A stretch of DNA of 64,000 nucleotides, from positions 307,741 through 371,740 of the forward strand of contig NZ_QRBF01000002.1 of the NCBI RefSeq assembly GCF_003363265.1, in the 5' to 3' direction. Under the pieces are notes generated by a model. It saw only the letters and a program-made list of their open reading frames with translations. It ran no database searches and had not been told where the DNA came from. Shown here in pieces: positions 18,397-27,567 of this stretch. The stretch comes from Dyella psychrodurans (GTDB taxonomy: Bacteria; Pseudomonadota; Gammaproteobacteria; Xanthomonadales; Rhodanobacteraceae). A program made the translations under genes and the position numbers. Positions within the stretch are counted from its first letter, which is position 1, and each line of letters begins with the position of its first letter.

Positions 18397-20172
18397 TCAC
18401 AAATCCGGCCCGATCACGAGATGCAGTTCCACGCCGTGGCGTTGCGCGTCGTTGATGGGCGTACCCACGTCGACCCGGATCAGGCCGACCGGTGAACGCC
18501 AGCGTACGCCGATGCCCGTGCCGATTTTGGGTTTCACGTTCGTGCCGTCAAACGCATTGCCGGCATCGACAAACGTGGCGATGCCCCAGCGCGGCGTGAA
18601 GTAGTGTTCCAGCGTTGCGCTGCCCAACAGCAGGTTGTCGCCGCCGATCACGCGTCCGTAACTGTTTTCCGGACCGATGGCCTGGAACGAATAACCGCGA
18701 ATCGACTGATCGCCGCCCGCGAAGAAGCGCAATTGAGGCGGCAGCGCGGCGAAGTCGTCGGTCCAGGTGTGGCCGTAGCTGCCGCGCAGGATGATTCGAT
18801 TGTTGCGCCAGAACGCGCGAATCCACTTGGCGTCCGCGGTGATCTGGCTGAAACGCGCGGACGTAAGCAGATCGCCTGCGGTACTGCGCGCGGCAAAGCT
18901 GAGCGACCAGCCGCGCCGCACGAAGTCGAGATTGTCCGCCTGCTTGCGCGTGAGCGAACCTTCGGCGTACACCAGCGTGCTGCTGCCGTGTTCGACGCCC
19001 GGCGTGCTTTCCGGCTCATCGGAGCGTTTGCCCACGGAGAAGGTGCCCGAGAGTGCGTGCAGGCCGACCGTGCGTACCCAGTCGTTCCACAGCTCGCTTT
19101 CGTTGGCGACCAGCTCCAGCGTGCGCGATTGCGAGGTAACGGTGTTGGCATCGCGATAGGTTGCGCCGAAATTCAGGCTGCGCTCGTTGTCGCCCGGCAA
19201 CGGTATCGTGTACTGCGTAGTAACCGTCTTGAGCCGTTGCGCGAGCACGATGTCGTTTTTCCACTTGTGCCCGTACTGATTCACCCAGCGGCTTTCGACG
19301 CCGCCGCGTATGCCGACGCCGGTATCGGTGCCGAGGAACAAGCCCGCGGAGTAGATCGTGCGTTTGGCCGGCGCGAGTTCGACATCGATATCGACGATAC
19401 CGTTTTTGGCACTGTCGATTTGCGGCATCACATTGACGATCGAGAAGTAGTCCGCGCCGTTCAGTGCTTGCTGGAATTTCAGCAGTTGGTTCTGATCGAA
19501 GTAGTCGCCAGGCTTGAACGGGATGTAGCGATCGAGAAACCCTTGCTGGAATTGCGAGCCTTCGAAGTGAACCTGGCCATAGCGGTAGCGGCGGCCGACG
19601 TCCCAGGCCAGGTGGATGGCTGCCGTGCGTTCGCCGCGATGGACGTCCACGCGGCGCACGGTAAGCCGCGCATCGAGATAGCCGTTCGCGGTAAGGGCGT
19701 GGCTTAGGGCATCGCGCGCGGTGTCGTATGCGTTATCGTCCAGTCGTTGGCCCTTGAGCTTGTCGATGCCACGACGCGCGGATCGGATGGGCGCGAGTTT
19801 CGCGGCGGTCGGATCGAGCTGAATATCCACCGATGTGACCTTGACCGGCTCACCCGCTGCGATGTGCAGCGTCACGCGCCAGTCCTTGCCGACCTGTTCC
19901 AGCTTGCCGGTGGCGTGCGCCTCGTAGTAGCCATAGGGCTGCAGCGCCGTTCCCACTTGTGCATCGGCGCGTTCATAAAGGCGACGCACCTGCGCTTCGC
20001 TCACGTCGCGCGTGGCGTATTGCGACAGGCTGACGCCGGCGATGACGGCGGCCTTGAGCGGATCGTCGACACCGTCCACGACCAGTTGCACCCCGGCATG
20101 GCTCAGTGTGGGGAGCAGCAAAAGCAAAAGCAGGCTGTAGCGGTGGATCCGGCGCATGCGTCGGGGTTCCAT
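18397..20172 (-). CDS. tamA: outer-membrane Omp85-family protein TamA
   Basis: The 591-residue protein has a signal peptide (YSLLLLLLLPTLSHA), three POTRA-like domains (about residues 25-270) and a 16-strand Omp85 barrel with FFAGGDQSIRGYSFQAIGP, the conserved lid-lock region, near residue 490. The C-terminus (GVELHLVIGPDL) is a typical last strand. The partner gene tamB follows directly. A second ATG at 20157 would also leave the signal peptide intact and cannot be excluded. Confidence 0.93.
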   Translation of the reverse strand: MEPRRMRRIHRYSLLLLLLLPTLSHAGVQLVVDGVDDPLKAAVIAGVSLSQYATRDVSEAQVRRLYERADAQVGTALQPYGYYEAHATGKLEQVGKDWRVTLHIAAGEPVKVTSVDIQLDPTAAKLAPIRSARRGIDKLKGQRLDDNAYDTARDALSHALTANGYLDARLTVRRVDVHRGERTAAIHLAWDVGRRYRYGQVHFEGSQFQQGFLDRYIPFKPGDYFDQNQLLKFQQALNGADYFSIVNVMPQIDSAKNGIVDIDVELAPAKRTIYSAGLFLGTDTGVGIRGGVESRWVNQYGHKWKNDIVLAQRLKTVTTQYTIPLPGDNERSLNFGATYRDANTVTSQSRTLELVANESELWNDWVRTVGLHALSGTFSVGKRSDEPESTPGVEHGSSTLVYAEGSLTRKQADNLDFVRRGWSLSFAARSTAGDLLTSARFSQITADAKWIRAFWRNNRIILRGSYGHTWTDDFAALPPQLRFFAGGDQSIRGYSFQAIGPENSYGRVIGGDNLLLGSATLEHYFTPRWGIATFVDAGNAFDGTNVKPKIGTGIGVRWRSPVGLIRVDVGTPINDAQRHGVELHLVIGPDL

Positions 20173-20264
20173 CCTCGTGTCGGCATCGCAAGGCGCAGCT
20201 TAGCGAGTTGCGCGTGGACCGTGCATTAAGTCCGCTCTTATTTTGAAGGCATGCTTGTCGCGCT

Positions 20265-20292
20265 TGCCCTCTCCCCATGGGGAAGAGGGTTC
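20265..20292. repeat. truncated copy of the palindromic repeat
   Basis: TTGCCCTCTCCCC and GGGGAAGAGGG flank AT; the outer CCCCTCACC part is missing. It sits between tamA and the GH17-GT2 gene on the minus strand and may aid termination. Confidence 0.55.
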
Positions 20293-20312
20293 AGGCGCCG
20301 TAGGCTGTAGCG

Positions 20313-22943
20313 TCAGCCTGCCGCGTCACCCGAGCTGTGCGCGATCCATGCGCCAACTAATGCAGAGATATACGGGATCGCCTGCGCTGACAGGATGAAG
20401 ATCCACAACCGGCCTTCGGTGAAGTGCGAGATGGCGCTCATCAGCATGCCGACGACGCACAGCGCGAGCGCGCAGAGCATCAGCATCTCTTCGCGCACGG
20501 GAGCGAACGCGGCGAAGTTGCTGCCGCCCAGGCGCCGGCTCTTTGCGGTGACCACGAACGAGGTCTTCTTGCGCGTCAACCCATGCAGGATGCCTCGCGC
20601 GATCGCGTGACTGAGGCTCATGCTGGCCACGGACGCCATGATCGTGTCATACCAGCTGCATGGCACGCGGGCGCGGTACAGCACGAAGCCGAAGATCGCC
20701 TTGGCGAAGAAGAAGCCGATCACGGGAACCAGGAACAGCTGCATCGGCAGGCTGAACGTTTGCGGCAGGCCCACCATGCCGGCGGTCCAGAAGATCGCCA
20801 TCAGCGTGAAGATCAGGTGCAGCGCATCGGCGAACCAGCTGAACCAGCCGGTGAGGAAGTGGAAACGCTGGCCGCCGCTCAGCGGGCCTTTCTTCGTCAT
20901 CCAGCTCCAGCGGCCTTTCAAAATCTGCATCGCGCCGAAGGCCCAGCGATAGCGCTGGCTCTTGTATGCCTTGAAGTCGGCGGGCGTCAGGCCCTTGCCC
21001 ATCAGTTCATCGACATAGACCAGTTCGTAGCCGGCATGCATCAGGCGCAGGCCTAGCTCGGCGTCTTCGCAGATCGTCCATTCCGACCAGCCGCCGGTGC
21101 CCTCCAATGCGGAGCGGCGCACCATCGTCATCGTGCCGTGCTGGATGATGGCGTTGCGCTCGTTGCGGTGGTGCATGCCGATGCGGAAGAAGCCGTCGTA
21201 TTCCCACGCGGTCATGCGGCGGAAGCGGTTGTGCTCGAAATCGCGGTGCGCCTGCGGGCACTGCACGACGGCCACCTTCGGGTCGTGGAAGTAGCCGGTG
21301 AGCGTGGACAGCCAGTCCGCGCGCACCTCGTAGTCGGCGTCGATCACGGCCACCACTTCGGCGCGCGCGTCGGTTTCCTTCAGGCCGAAGTTCAGGGCGC
21401 CGGCCTTGAAACCCGGCCAGGGTTCCAGGTGGAAGAAGCGGAAGCGGGAACCCAGTTTCTCGCAGTACTCCTGCACGGGCTTCCAGATCGCCGGGTCCTT
21501 GGTGTTGTTGTCGATGACCAGCACTTCGTAGTTGTGGTAATCCAGCGCTGCCAGCGAGTCGAGCGTGACGATCACCATCTCCGGCGGCTCGTTGTAGCAG
21601 GCCAGGTGGATGGACACGAACGGCTGCTTCTCGACCGGATCGGGCTCCAGCATGCCGGCGTGGCGAATCCACTTGCGGCGCCATAGCACCTCGGTGAATT
21701 CGAAGCCGTTGATCAACAGGATCGCCAGGATCGCCACCTGCGCCGGGAACAGCAGCGCGAGCATGCTCCAGTCGATCCAGTCGAGGTAGAAATTGAACGG
21801 CAGGGTGACCGACCACACGATCAGGCCGCAGGCGAGCTGGATCAGCATGTCGAAGAACAGCCGGCCCGTCAGCTTGAAACGGTGGAAACGGATGCCGAAC
21901 CAGATCATCGGGATCAGCGCGAGCAGGCTGGCGGCCAACGCCTTCCACGGCCAGCCGGTGTCTTCCGTCACCGGACCGACGAAGGGAAATTTCAGCTGGC
22001 GGTCGGCGTTGAAGATGCCCCAGTAGGCACCTGTGCGGCCTTCGCCGAGGTTTTCCTTCCACGGCTGGTCGAAGGCTTCGAACAGGTAATAATCGACGTT
22101 GTGGGCTTGGGACCAGATCAGCCATTCGCGGTCGAAGATGGCTTGGTTGGAGATGGACGGGTAGGCGCGTTCTCGGCGGTCGCCGTTCGCGGGCCAACCG
22201 ACCTCGCCGACAACGATGTGCTTGTTGGGGAAGGTTTGACGTATCTTCAGGTAGCTGTCTTCGGCTGCCCTGACCGCCCCCACGTCCAACCCGTCCTTGT
22301 CCTTTTCCAGCGACACCGCTATGCCGTTCCAGAACGGGAACAAGTGGATGGTAATGAAGTCCACGTGTTTGGCCAGTTCCGGGTACTTCAGCCAGATGTA
22401 ATCCGGTTCGGCGATCGACACGGGTTGCTGGATATGCGCACGGGCGCGGTCGAGGTAGGTGATCATCTTCTCGACGGGCAGATCGTTGCGGAACAGCACT
22501 TCGTTGCCGACGATCACGCGTTCAATCGTGTCCGGATAGCGTCGGGAGAGCGCAATCAGCGCGTCCATTTCCTTTTCGTTGTTGTCCAGGCGGGTGTCGA
22601 TCTCGGCGCCGGCCATCACCTTCAGGCCTTCTTTCTGGGCCAGTCGGTACGTTTGCGGGTTCACCTGCATGGAGTAGGTGCGGATGCGACCCGTGTACTG
22701 GCGCAACAGCTTCAGATCGCTGTCGATCTGGTCGTCGCTCGGGTAATCCTGGTTGAACGGGTTCTGGTAGCGCTGGAACAGCGCGACCGTGAGGCCGTTG
22801 ATCTGGCCGCGCCAGTCCTGGGGGCCATGCGGGAGATTGCTCCACCACCAAAGGCCGATATTCAACGCCGCCACCACCAACGCCAGCAGCATGGCGGTGA
22901 AAATCGATGGCCAGGTTTTTGATTGGGTGGGTGCGGCGCTCAA
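20313..22943 (-). CDS. membrane GH17-GT2 fusion, NdvB-like beta-glucan synthase
   Basis: After one N-terminal membrane helix (about residues 15-35) a GH17-like domain runs to about residue 320, with IVGNEVLFRN and VVGEVGWP as its two likely acidic catalytic segments. Membrane helices then lead into a GT2 glycosyltransferase with VIDADYEVRADW (DxD), TICEDAELGLRL (ED) and QRYRWAFGAMQ (QxxRW), then more membrane helices. Similar fusions are the Pseudomonas NdvB protein and rhizobial cyclic beta-1,3/1,6-glucan synthases; the GH17 part is thought to remodel or cyclise the glucan. The TTG at 22943 is preferred because GGGGA lies 5 bases ahead; a TTG at 23000 lacks this. Confidence 0.87.
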   Translation of the reverse strand: MSAAPTQSKTWPSIFTAMLLALVVAALNIGLWWWSNLPHGPQDWRGQINGLTVALFQRYQNPFNQDYPSDDQIDSDLKLLRQYTGRIRTYSMQVNPQTYRLAQKEGLKVMAGAEIDTRLDNNEKEMDALIALSRRYPDTIERVIVGNEVLFRNDLPVEKMITYLDRARAHIQQPVSIAEPDYIWLKYPELAKHVDFITIHLFPFWNGIAVSLEKDKDGLDVGAVRAAEDSYLKIRQTFPNKHIVVGEVGWPANGDRRERAYPSISNQAIFDREWLIWSQAHNVDYYLFEAFDQPWKENLGEGRTGAYWGIFNADRQLKFPFVGPVTEDTGWPWKALAASLLALIPMIWFGIRFHRFKLTGRLFFDMLIQLACGLIVWSVTLPFNFYLDWIDWSMLALLFPAQVAILAILLINGFEFTEVLWRRKWIRHAGMLEPDPVEKQPFVSIHLACYNEPPEMVIVTLDSLAALDYHNYEVLVIDNNTKDPAIWKPVQEYCEKLGSRFRFFHLEPWPGFKAGALNFGLKETDARAEVVAVIDADYEVRADWLSTLTGYFHDPKVAVVQCPQAHRDFEHNRFRRMTAWEYDGFFRIGMHHRNERNAIIQHGTMTMVRRSALEGTGGWSEWTICEDAELGLRLMHAGYELVYVDELMGKGLTPADFKAYKSQRYRWAFGAMQILKGRWSWMTKKGPLSGGQRFHFLTGWFSWFADALHLIFTLMAIFWTAGMVGLPQTFSLPMQLFLVPVIGFFFAKAIFGFVLYRARVPCSWYDTIMASVASMSLSHAIARGILHGLTRKKTSFVVTAKSRRLGGSNFAAFAPVREEMLMLCALALCVVGMLMSAISHFTEGRLWIFILSAQAIPYISALVGAWIAHSSGDAAG

Positions 22944-23380
22944 GAAAATCCCCGTTAGGTACCTCTTTCGAGGCGCATCAAGCCCGAGGAGCTTAACCAA
23001 TCGACGCCGGTTGGCTCAATAAATTGCGACGGACGCGGTCAGCACGAGGTCAGGGCACTCCTGCATTCGGGCCGGCCGCAGCCCATCTTCTCATCCTTGG
23101 CGCACAGGACAATGGATGCTGGCACCCCGTGTACGGGCCGCGACAGCTGGCTTGTCGGGGTGTACTACGCGTAAGTCGGGAGCACGCGTAGCCATTCATC
23201 AGGCTGACGCGCAAGGCGATCGACGATGCGATGCTCCGTATGGTTGCGGCACAGGCTTCCGTACAGCGAGTTTGGCCAGTGCGTGCAACCCCCTGCCAGC
23301 CTCCCCTGAGGAGTGTGCTTGGTGCAGTCGTCGCCCGCCGCAGATGCTCGCGATAGCCTCCGGCTATCATGTATGTCTGC
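22944..23380. other. 437-bp intergenic region between divergent genes
   Basis: This gap separates the GH17-GT2 gene and hrpA, which point away from each other, so promoters for both should be here. I see no protein-coding region, RNA gene or palindromic-repeat copy. The only clear structure is a perfect hairpin directly before hrpA, listed separately. Confidence 0.5.
23352..23368. promoter_or_regulatory. perfect 7-bp stem hairpin at the hrpA start
   Basis: GATAGCC and GGCTATC are separated by TCC and end 12 bases before the likely hrpA ATG (23381). In the transcript the hairpin would cover the place where a ribosome binding site is expected; none is obvious. Confidence 0.35.
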
Positions 23381-26300
23381 ATGAGTGATTCGAACCCCCA
23401 TACACCCCCGGTTTCCGCGGAAACCTGTCTACGTGCGTTGCGCACATCGCTGGATTCCGTTTCCAGCCGCGATTTCGGCCGCCTGCTGGGCCGGTGGCGG
23501 GGATTGTCGCGCCGCCCCGACGAAAAGAAGCTGGAGGCACTAGCCGCCGACATCGCCGCGTCCGCCGAGCGGAGGCAGCGTCGCGCACAAGGCAAACCGC
23601 CGATCAGGCTGGACGAATCGCTGCCGATCACCGCGCGTGCGGAGGAGATCGTCAAGCTGATCCGCGAGCACCAGATCGTGGTGATCGCCGGCGAAACCGG
23701 TTCAGGCAAAACCACCCAGCTGCCCAAGCTGTGCCTGGCTGCCGGACGCGGCGAGGCCGGATTGATCGGATGCACCCAGCCGCGCCGGCTTGCGGCGCGA
23801 TCCGTGGCACGCCGCGTGGCGGAAGAACTGGGCACCCAGTTGGGCGACAAGGTCGGCTTCCAGGTGCGCTTCACCGATCAGGTGTCCGACCAGAGCCTGA
23901 TCAAGTTCATGACCGACGGCATCCTGCTCGCCGAGACGCAGGGCGATCCGTGGCTGTCGGCGTACGACACCATCATCATCGACGAGGCGCACGAGCGAAG
24001 CCTCAACATCGACTTTTTGCTCGGCTATCTCAAGCGACTGGCGGTGAAGCGGCCGGACCTGAAGATCATCGTCACGTCCGCCACCATCGATACGGCACGC
24101 TTTGCCGAGCACTTCGATCAGGCGCCCGTGGTGTCGGTGGAAGGGCGCGCCTATCCCGTGGAGGTGCGCTGGCGTTCCGTCGATGAAACGGCGGCGCGCC
24201 GCAACCAGCGCAGCGGCGACATGCAGCAGGGCAGTGCGGAACATGTCGCTGCCGTGCTGGACGAAATCACCCATGACGACCCGCGCGGCGATGTGCTGGT
24301 GTTCATGCCAGGGGAGCGGGAGATCCGCGATGCGCACCTTCTGTTGTCGCGACGGCAATATCGCGAAACGGAAATCATGCCGCTGTATGCGCGTTTGTCC
24401 GCCACCGATCAGGATCGCGTCTTCAAGCCTGGGCCGAAACGGCGTGTGGTGCTGGCCACCAATGTTGCCGAAACCTCGCTGACGGTTCCGCGTATTCGTT
24501 ATGTGATCGACACGGGTACCGCTCGCGTCAAGCGCTACAGCCAGCGCGGCCAGCTCGAACGTCTGCATGTGGAGCCGGTATCGCAAGCAGCGGCCGACCA
24601 GCGCAAAGGGCGATGCGGTCGTGTGGGGCCGGGCACCTGCTATCGCCTGTACGACGAAGCGGACTTCGCCGCGCGCGCGGCGTATACCGATCCGGAGCTT
24701 TTGCGCTCCTCGCTCGCCAACGTGATTCTGCGCATGCTGTCCTTGCAGTTGGGCGAGGTGGACGAGTTTCCGTTTCTTGAATCGCCCGATCCGCGCGTGG
24801 TCGCCGATGGTTATCGACGCCTGGCCGAGATCGGCGCCATCGATGAGAAGCGTGGGCTTACCGGGATCGGCCGCACGCTTGCGCGCCTGCCGATCGACGT
24901 GCAGCTGGCGCGCATGCTGGTCGAAGCGGAGAAGCTCGGCAGTTTGCGGGAGCTGTTAGTCGTGGTGGCATTTCTCAGCATCCAGGATCCGCGCGAACGT
25001 CCTGCCGATGCGCGTCAGCAGGCGGATGCGGCGCATGCTGCGTTCGCCGATCCCAAGTCCGACATCGTGGGTGTGTTGAATCTGTGGCGCGAGTACGACC
25101 GCGCACACGAAGATTTGACGCAGTCGAAATTGCGCGACTGGTGTTCGCGACATTTCCTGAGTTTCCTGCGCATGCGCGAGTGGCGTGAGCTGCATCGCCA
25201 GCTGTTGCTGGTGGTGCAGGAGATAGGGTGGCGTTTCACTTCCCCTTCTCACCTTCGGGGCACGCGGGGAGGGGCCATGGATGGCCCCGGCTTTGAGGAG
25301 CGAGGAGAAGGTCGGGATGAGGGGCCAACCTCGCGAGCAACTACCACTGTGCGCGAAAAGAGTGCGCAAGAAAGCCGTGCCGATGCGCCTTCCCGCAAGC
25401 ACCGGCCCCTCACCCCAGCCCTCTCCCCGGAGGGGAGAGGGAGTGAGGATGAGGGTGAGCGACAGTACGAAGCCGTTCATCGCAGCTTGCTGGCAGGCTT
25501 GCCCACGCAAGTCGGCCAGAAGGATGAAAAAGGCATCTACCGCAGCACCCGCGAACGCCGCTTCCAGGTGTTTCCCGGCTCCGCACTCGCCAAGACACCG
25601 CCGAACTGGATCTTCGCGGCGCAAATCCTCGATATCGGTGGACGCGTGTGGGGCATGATGTGCGCACGCATCGAACCGCTATGGGTCGAACAACAGGCCG
25701 CGCATCTGTTGCGTCGAAGCTGCCGCGACGCGCACTGGTCTAAGAAGCGCGGCACAGTGGTGGCGTATGAGCAGATCAGTCTGTTTGGCCTCGTCCTGGT
25801 CGAACGCCGGCCCGTGACCTTCCAGCAACAGGATCCCGTTCTGGCGCACGATATTTTTCTGCGCGAAGCGCTCGCGCGTTGCGACATCGACGCGCGTGCC
25901 GATTTTGTTCGCGCCAATCAGCGCGTGCTTGAAGATGCGCGCGGCATCGAGGCGAGACAGCGTCGCGAAGGGCTTATTCGTCACGAAGACGAACTGGTCG
26001 ATTTCTTCCGCGAAAAGTTGCCGCAGGAGATCGCCGGCACCCGCGCGCTGGATGCCTGGTATCGCCATGCGCGTCCTGCGGAGCAGGCGGCTTTGCGCTG
26101 GTCGATCGACGATGTGATGGTCGGTGGTTCGGGGCTCGATCCCAAGGCGTTTCCAGCCTCGCTCGATATGCCGCCGCAACGCTACCGCCTGGAGTATCGA
26201 TTTGTCCCCGGCGACGACGCCGACGGCGTGACCCTGCATCTGCCATTGGCGATGCTCAATGCATTGCCTGCTGCGCGTTGCGAATGGCTGGTGCCTGGTT

Positions 26301-27481
26301 TGCTGGGTGAAAAAGTGGCGGAGTTGATTCGTGGCCTGCCCAAGGCGTTGCGCCGCAATTTCGTGCCCGCGCCTGATTTTGCGCGTGCTTTCGTCGAAGC
26401 GGAAGCGCTGCGGGACGAAACGTTGAGTAAGGCACTGGTCGCTTTCCTGCGGCGCACCACGGGCGTGGAGATCAGCGAAAGCGACTTTTCGTCCGTGCAG
26501 CTTCCGCCACACTTCGCGATGCGTTATCGCTTGCACGACGAAAAAGGCCGCACGCTGGCAAGCGGACGCGATCTCGCCGCGCTGCGCGCGCAATGGGAAG
26601 GACAGGCGCGCGAGGCGTTCTCGCGCAAGACCGATATCGAGCTCACGCGCGAAGACGTTGCGAGCTGGGATTTCGAGGAAATTCCTGAGCAAGTACGCTC
26701 CGAAGGCGGTTTGCTGGCGTTTCCCGCCCTTGTCGATCTCGGCGATGCGGTGGCGCTGCGCGTGTTCGAACGCCGCGACGAGGCGAAGCCTGCACACATC
26801 AAGGGCGTGGAGCGCCTGTTGCGCAATGCGTTGTCCAGCGACATGAAGCAGGCGCGCAGGCGTCTTCCGATCGCCAACGCGATGTCATTGAAATACGCGC
26901 CGCTCGGCAGCATCGACGGTCTTCGCGAAGACCTGGTAGAAGGCGGCTTCACCGATCTGCTCGCCACCCAGGATTTGAATGTGCGCAGCGCGGCTGCCTT
27001 CGAGGCATTGCGAGTCCACGCTGCACGCGATCTGTTCGCGGCGGCGGTCGAGCGCCTCAAATTGGCCGAGCCGGTGATCGAGGCGCAGGCCGATCTCAAG
27101 CCTTGGCTGCAACCGCCGCTGATGGGCTTTGCTCGCGCCAGCTACGACGATCTCAACGAGCAGCTCGACGTGATGCTTGCTCCGGGTTTCCTGCGCGAAC
27201 TGCCGACGACGCGCCTGGCGCATTTCCCCAGGTATCTGAAAGCCATGCGCTTGCGTGCCGAGCGCCTGCGCCAGGACCCGACCAAAGACCAGCAGCGCAT
27301 GTTGCAGGTATCGCCGTATTGGCGCGAATACCTGAACCATCGCGCGGCCGGCGCCGAGGGGTTGAATGAGTTGCGCTGGCTGATCGAGGAGTGGCGCGTT
27401 TCGTTGTTCGCGCAAGAGCTCAAGACGCCCGAACCGGTATCGGCCAAGCGACTGGCCAGGGCATTGGAAACCATACGCTGA
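23381..27481 (+). CDS. hrpA: DEAH-box ATP-dependent RNA helicase HrpA with repeat-derived insertion
   Basis: The 1366-residue protein has the DEAH helicase core: GETGSGKTT (Walker A, about 104-112), DEAH (201-204), SATID, ETSLTVPRIRYVIDTG and QRKGRCGRVGPG, then the HA2/OB region and the long C-terminal DUF3418 domain of HrpA. HrpA resolves stalled ribosomes and processes some mRNAs in E. coli. Residues 619-695 (25235-25465) match nothing in the family: they are translated from two palindromic repeats and spacer, in frame and without stops. Normal family sequence resumes at YEAVHRSLLAGL. Without the insertion the length (about 1289) equals that of typical HrpA (1300). An upstream ATG at 23369 is possible. 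Confidence 0.93.
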   Translation: MSDSNPHTPPVSAETCLRALRTSLDSVSSRDFGRLLGRWRGLSRRPDEKKLEALAADIAASAERRQRRAQGKPPIRLDESLPITARAEEIVKLIREHQIVVIAGETGSGKTTQLPKLCLAAGRGEAGLIGCTQPRRLAARSVARRVAEELGTQLGDKVGFQVRFTDQVSDQSLIKFMTDGILLAETQGDPWLSAYDTIIIDEAHERSLNIDFLLGYLKRLAVKRPDLKIIVTSATIDTARFAEHFDQAPVVSVEGRAYPVEVRWRSVDETAARRNQRSGDMQQGSAEHVAAVLDEITHDDPRGDVLVFMPGEREIRDAHLLLSRRQYRETEIMPLYARLSATDQDRVFKPGPKRRVVLATNVAETSLTVPRIRYVIDTGTARVKRYSQRGQLERLHVEPVSQAAADQRKGRCGRVGPGTCYRLYDEADFAARAAYTDPELLRSSLANVILRMLSLQLGEVDEFPFLESPDPRVVADGYRRLAEIGAIDEKRGLTGIGRTLARLPIDVQLARMLVEAEKLGSLRELLVVVAFLSIQDPRERPADARQQADAAHAAFADPKSDIVGVLNLWREYDRAHEDLTQSKLRDWCSRHFLSFLRMREWRELHRQLLLVVQEIGWRFTSPSHLRGTRGGAMDGPGFEERGEGRDEGPTSRATTTVREKSAQESRADAPSRKHRPLTPALSPEGRGSEDEGERQYEAVHRSLLAGLPTQVGQKDEKGIYRSTRERRFQVFPGSALAKTPPNWIFAAQILDIGGRVWGMMCARIEPLWVEQQAAHLLRRSCRDAHWSKKRGTVVAYEQISLFGLVLVERRPVTFQQQDPVLAHDIFLREALARCDIDARADFVRANQRVLEDARGIEARQRREGLIRHEDELVDFFREKLPQEIAGTRALDAWYRHARPAEQAALRWSIDDVMVGGSGLDPKAFPASLDMPPQRYRLEYRFVPGDDADGVTLHLPLAMLNALPAARCEWLVPGLLGEKVAELIRGLPKALRRNFVPAPDFARAFVEAEALRDETLSKALVAFLRRTTGVEISESDFSSVQLPPHFAMRYRLHDEKGRTLASGRDLAALRAQWEGQAREAFSRKTDIELTREDVASWDFEEIPEQVRSEGGLLAFPALVDLGDAVALRVFERRDEAKPAHIKGVERLLRNALSSDMKQARRRLPIANAMSLKYAPLGSIDGLREDLVEGGFTDLLATQDLNVRSAAAFEALRVHAARDLFAAAVERLKLAEPVIEAQADLKPWLQPPLMGFARASYDDLNEQLDVMLAPGFLRELPTTRLAHFPRYLKAMRLRAERLRQDPTKDQQRMLQVSPYWREYLNHRAAGAEGLNELRWLIEEWRVSLFAQELKTPEPVSAKRLARALETIR
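25238..25444. repeat. inverted pair of palindromic repeats inside hrpA (long plus short form)
   Basis: A long minus-orientation copy (25238-25323), whose loop has the palindrome GGGGCCATGGATGGCCCC, and a short plus-orientation copy (25404-25444) lie about 80 bp apart. The pair and its spacer are translated as part of HrpA. The long copy closely matches the one at 38329-38412 in opposite orientation. Confidence 0.85.
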
Positions 27482-27567
27482 GGCTATCCCCGAGGCTGCC
27501 GACTGGCGTTATGCTGGCCGTCCGCTCGGCATGATTCGCATGCCGTGACGCAAGGGAACGACGCAAC

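Noticed and set aside
25238-25444. Reading the HrpA insertion as a frameshift or pseudogene
   Set aside because: The frame is open through the insertion and all helicase and C-terminal motifs are intact on both sides.
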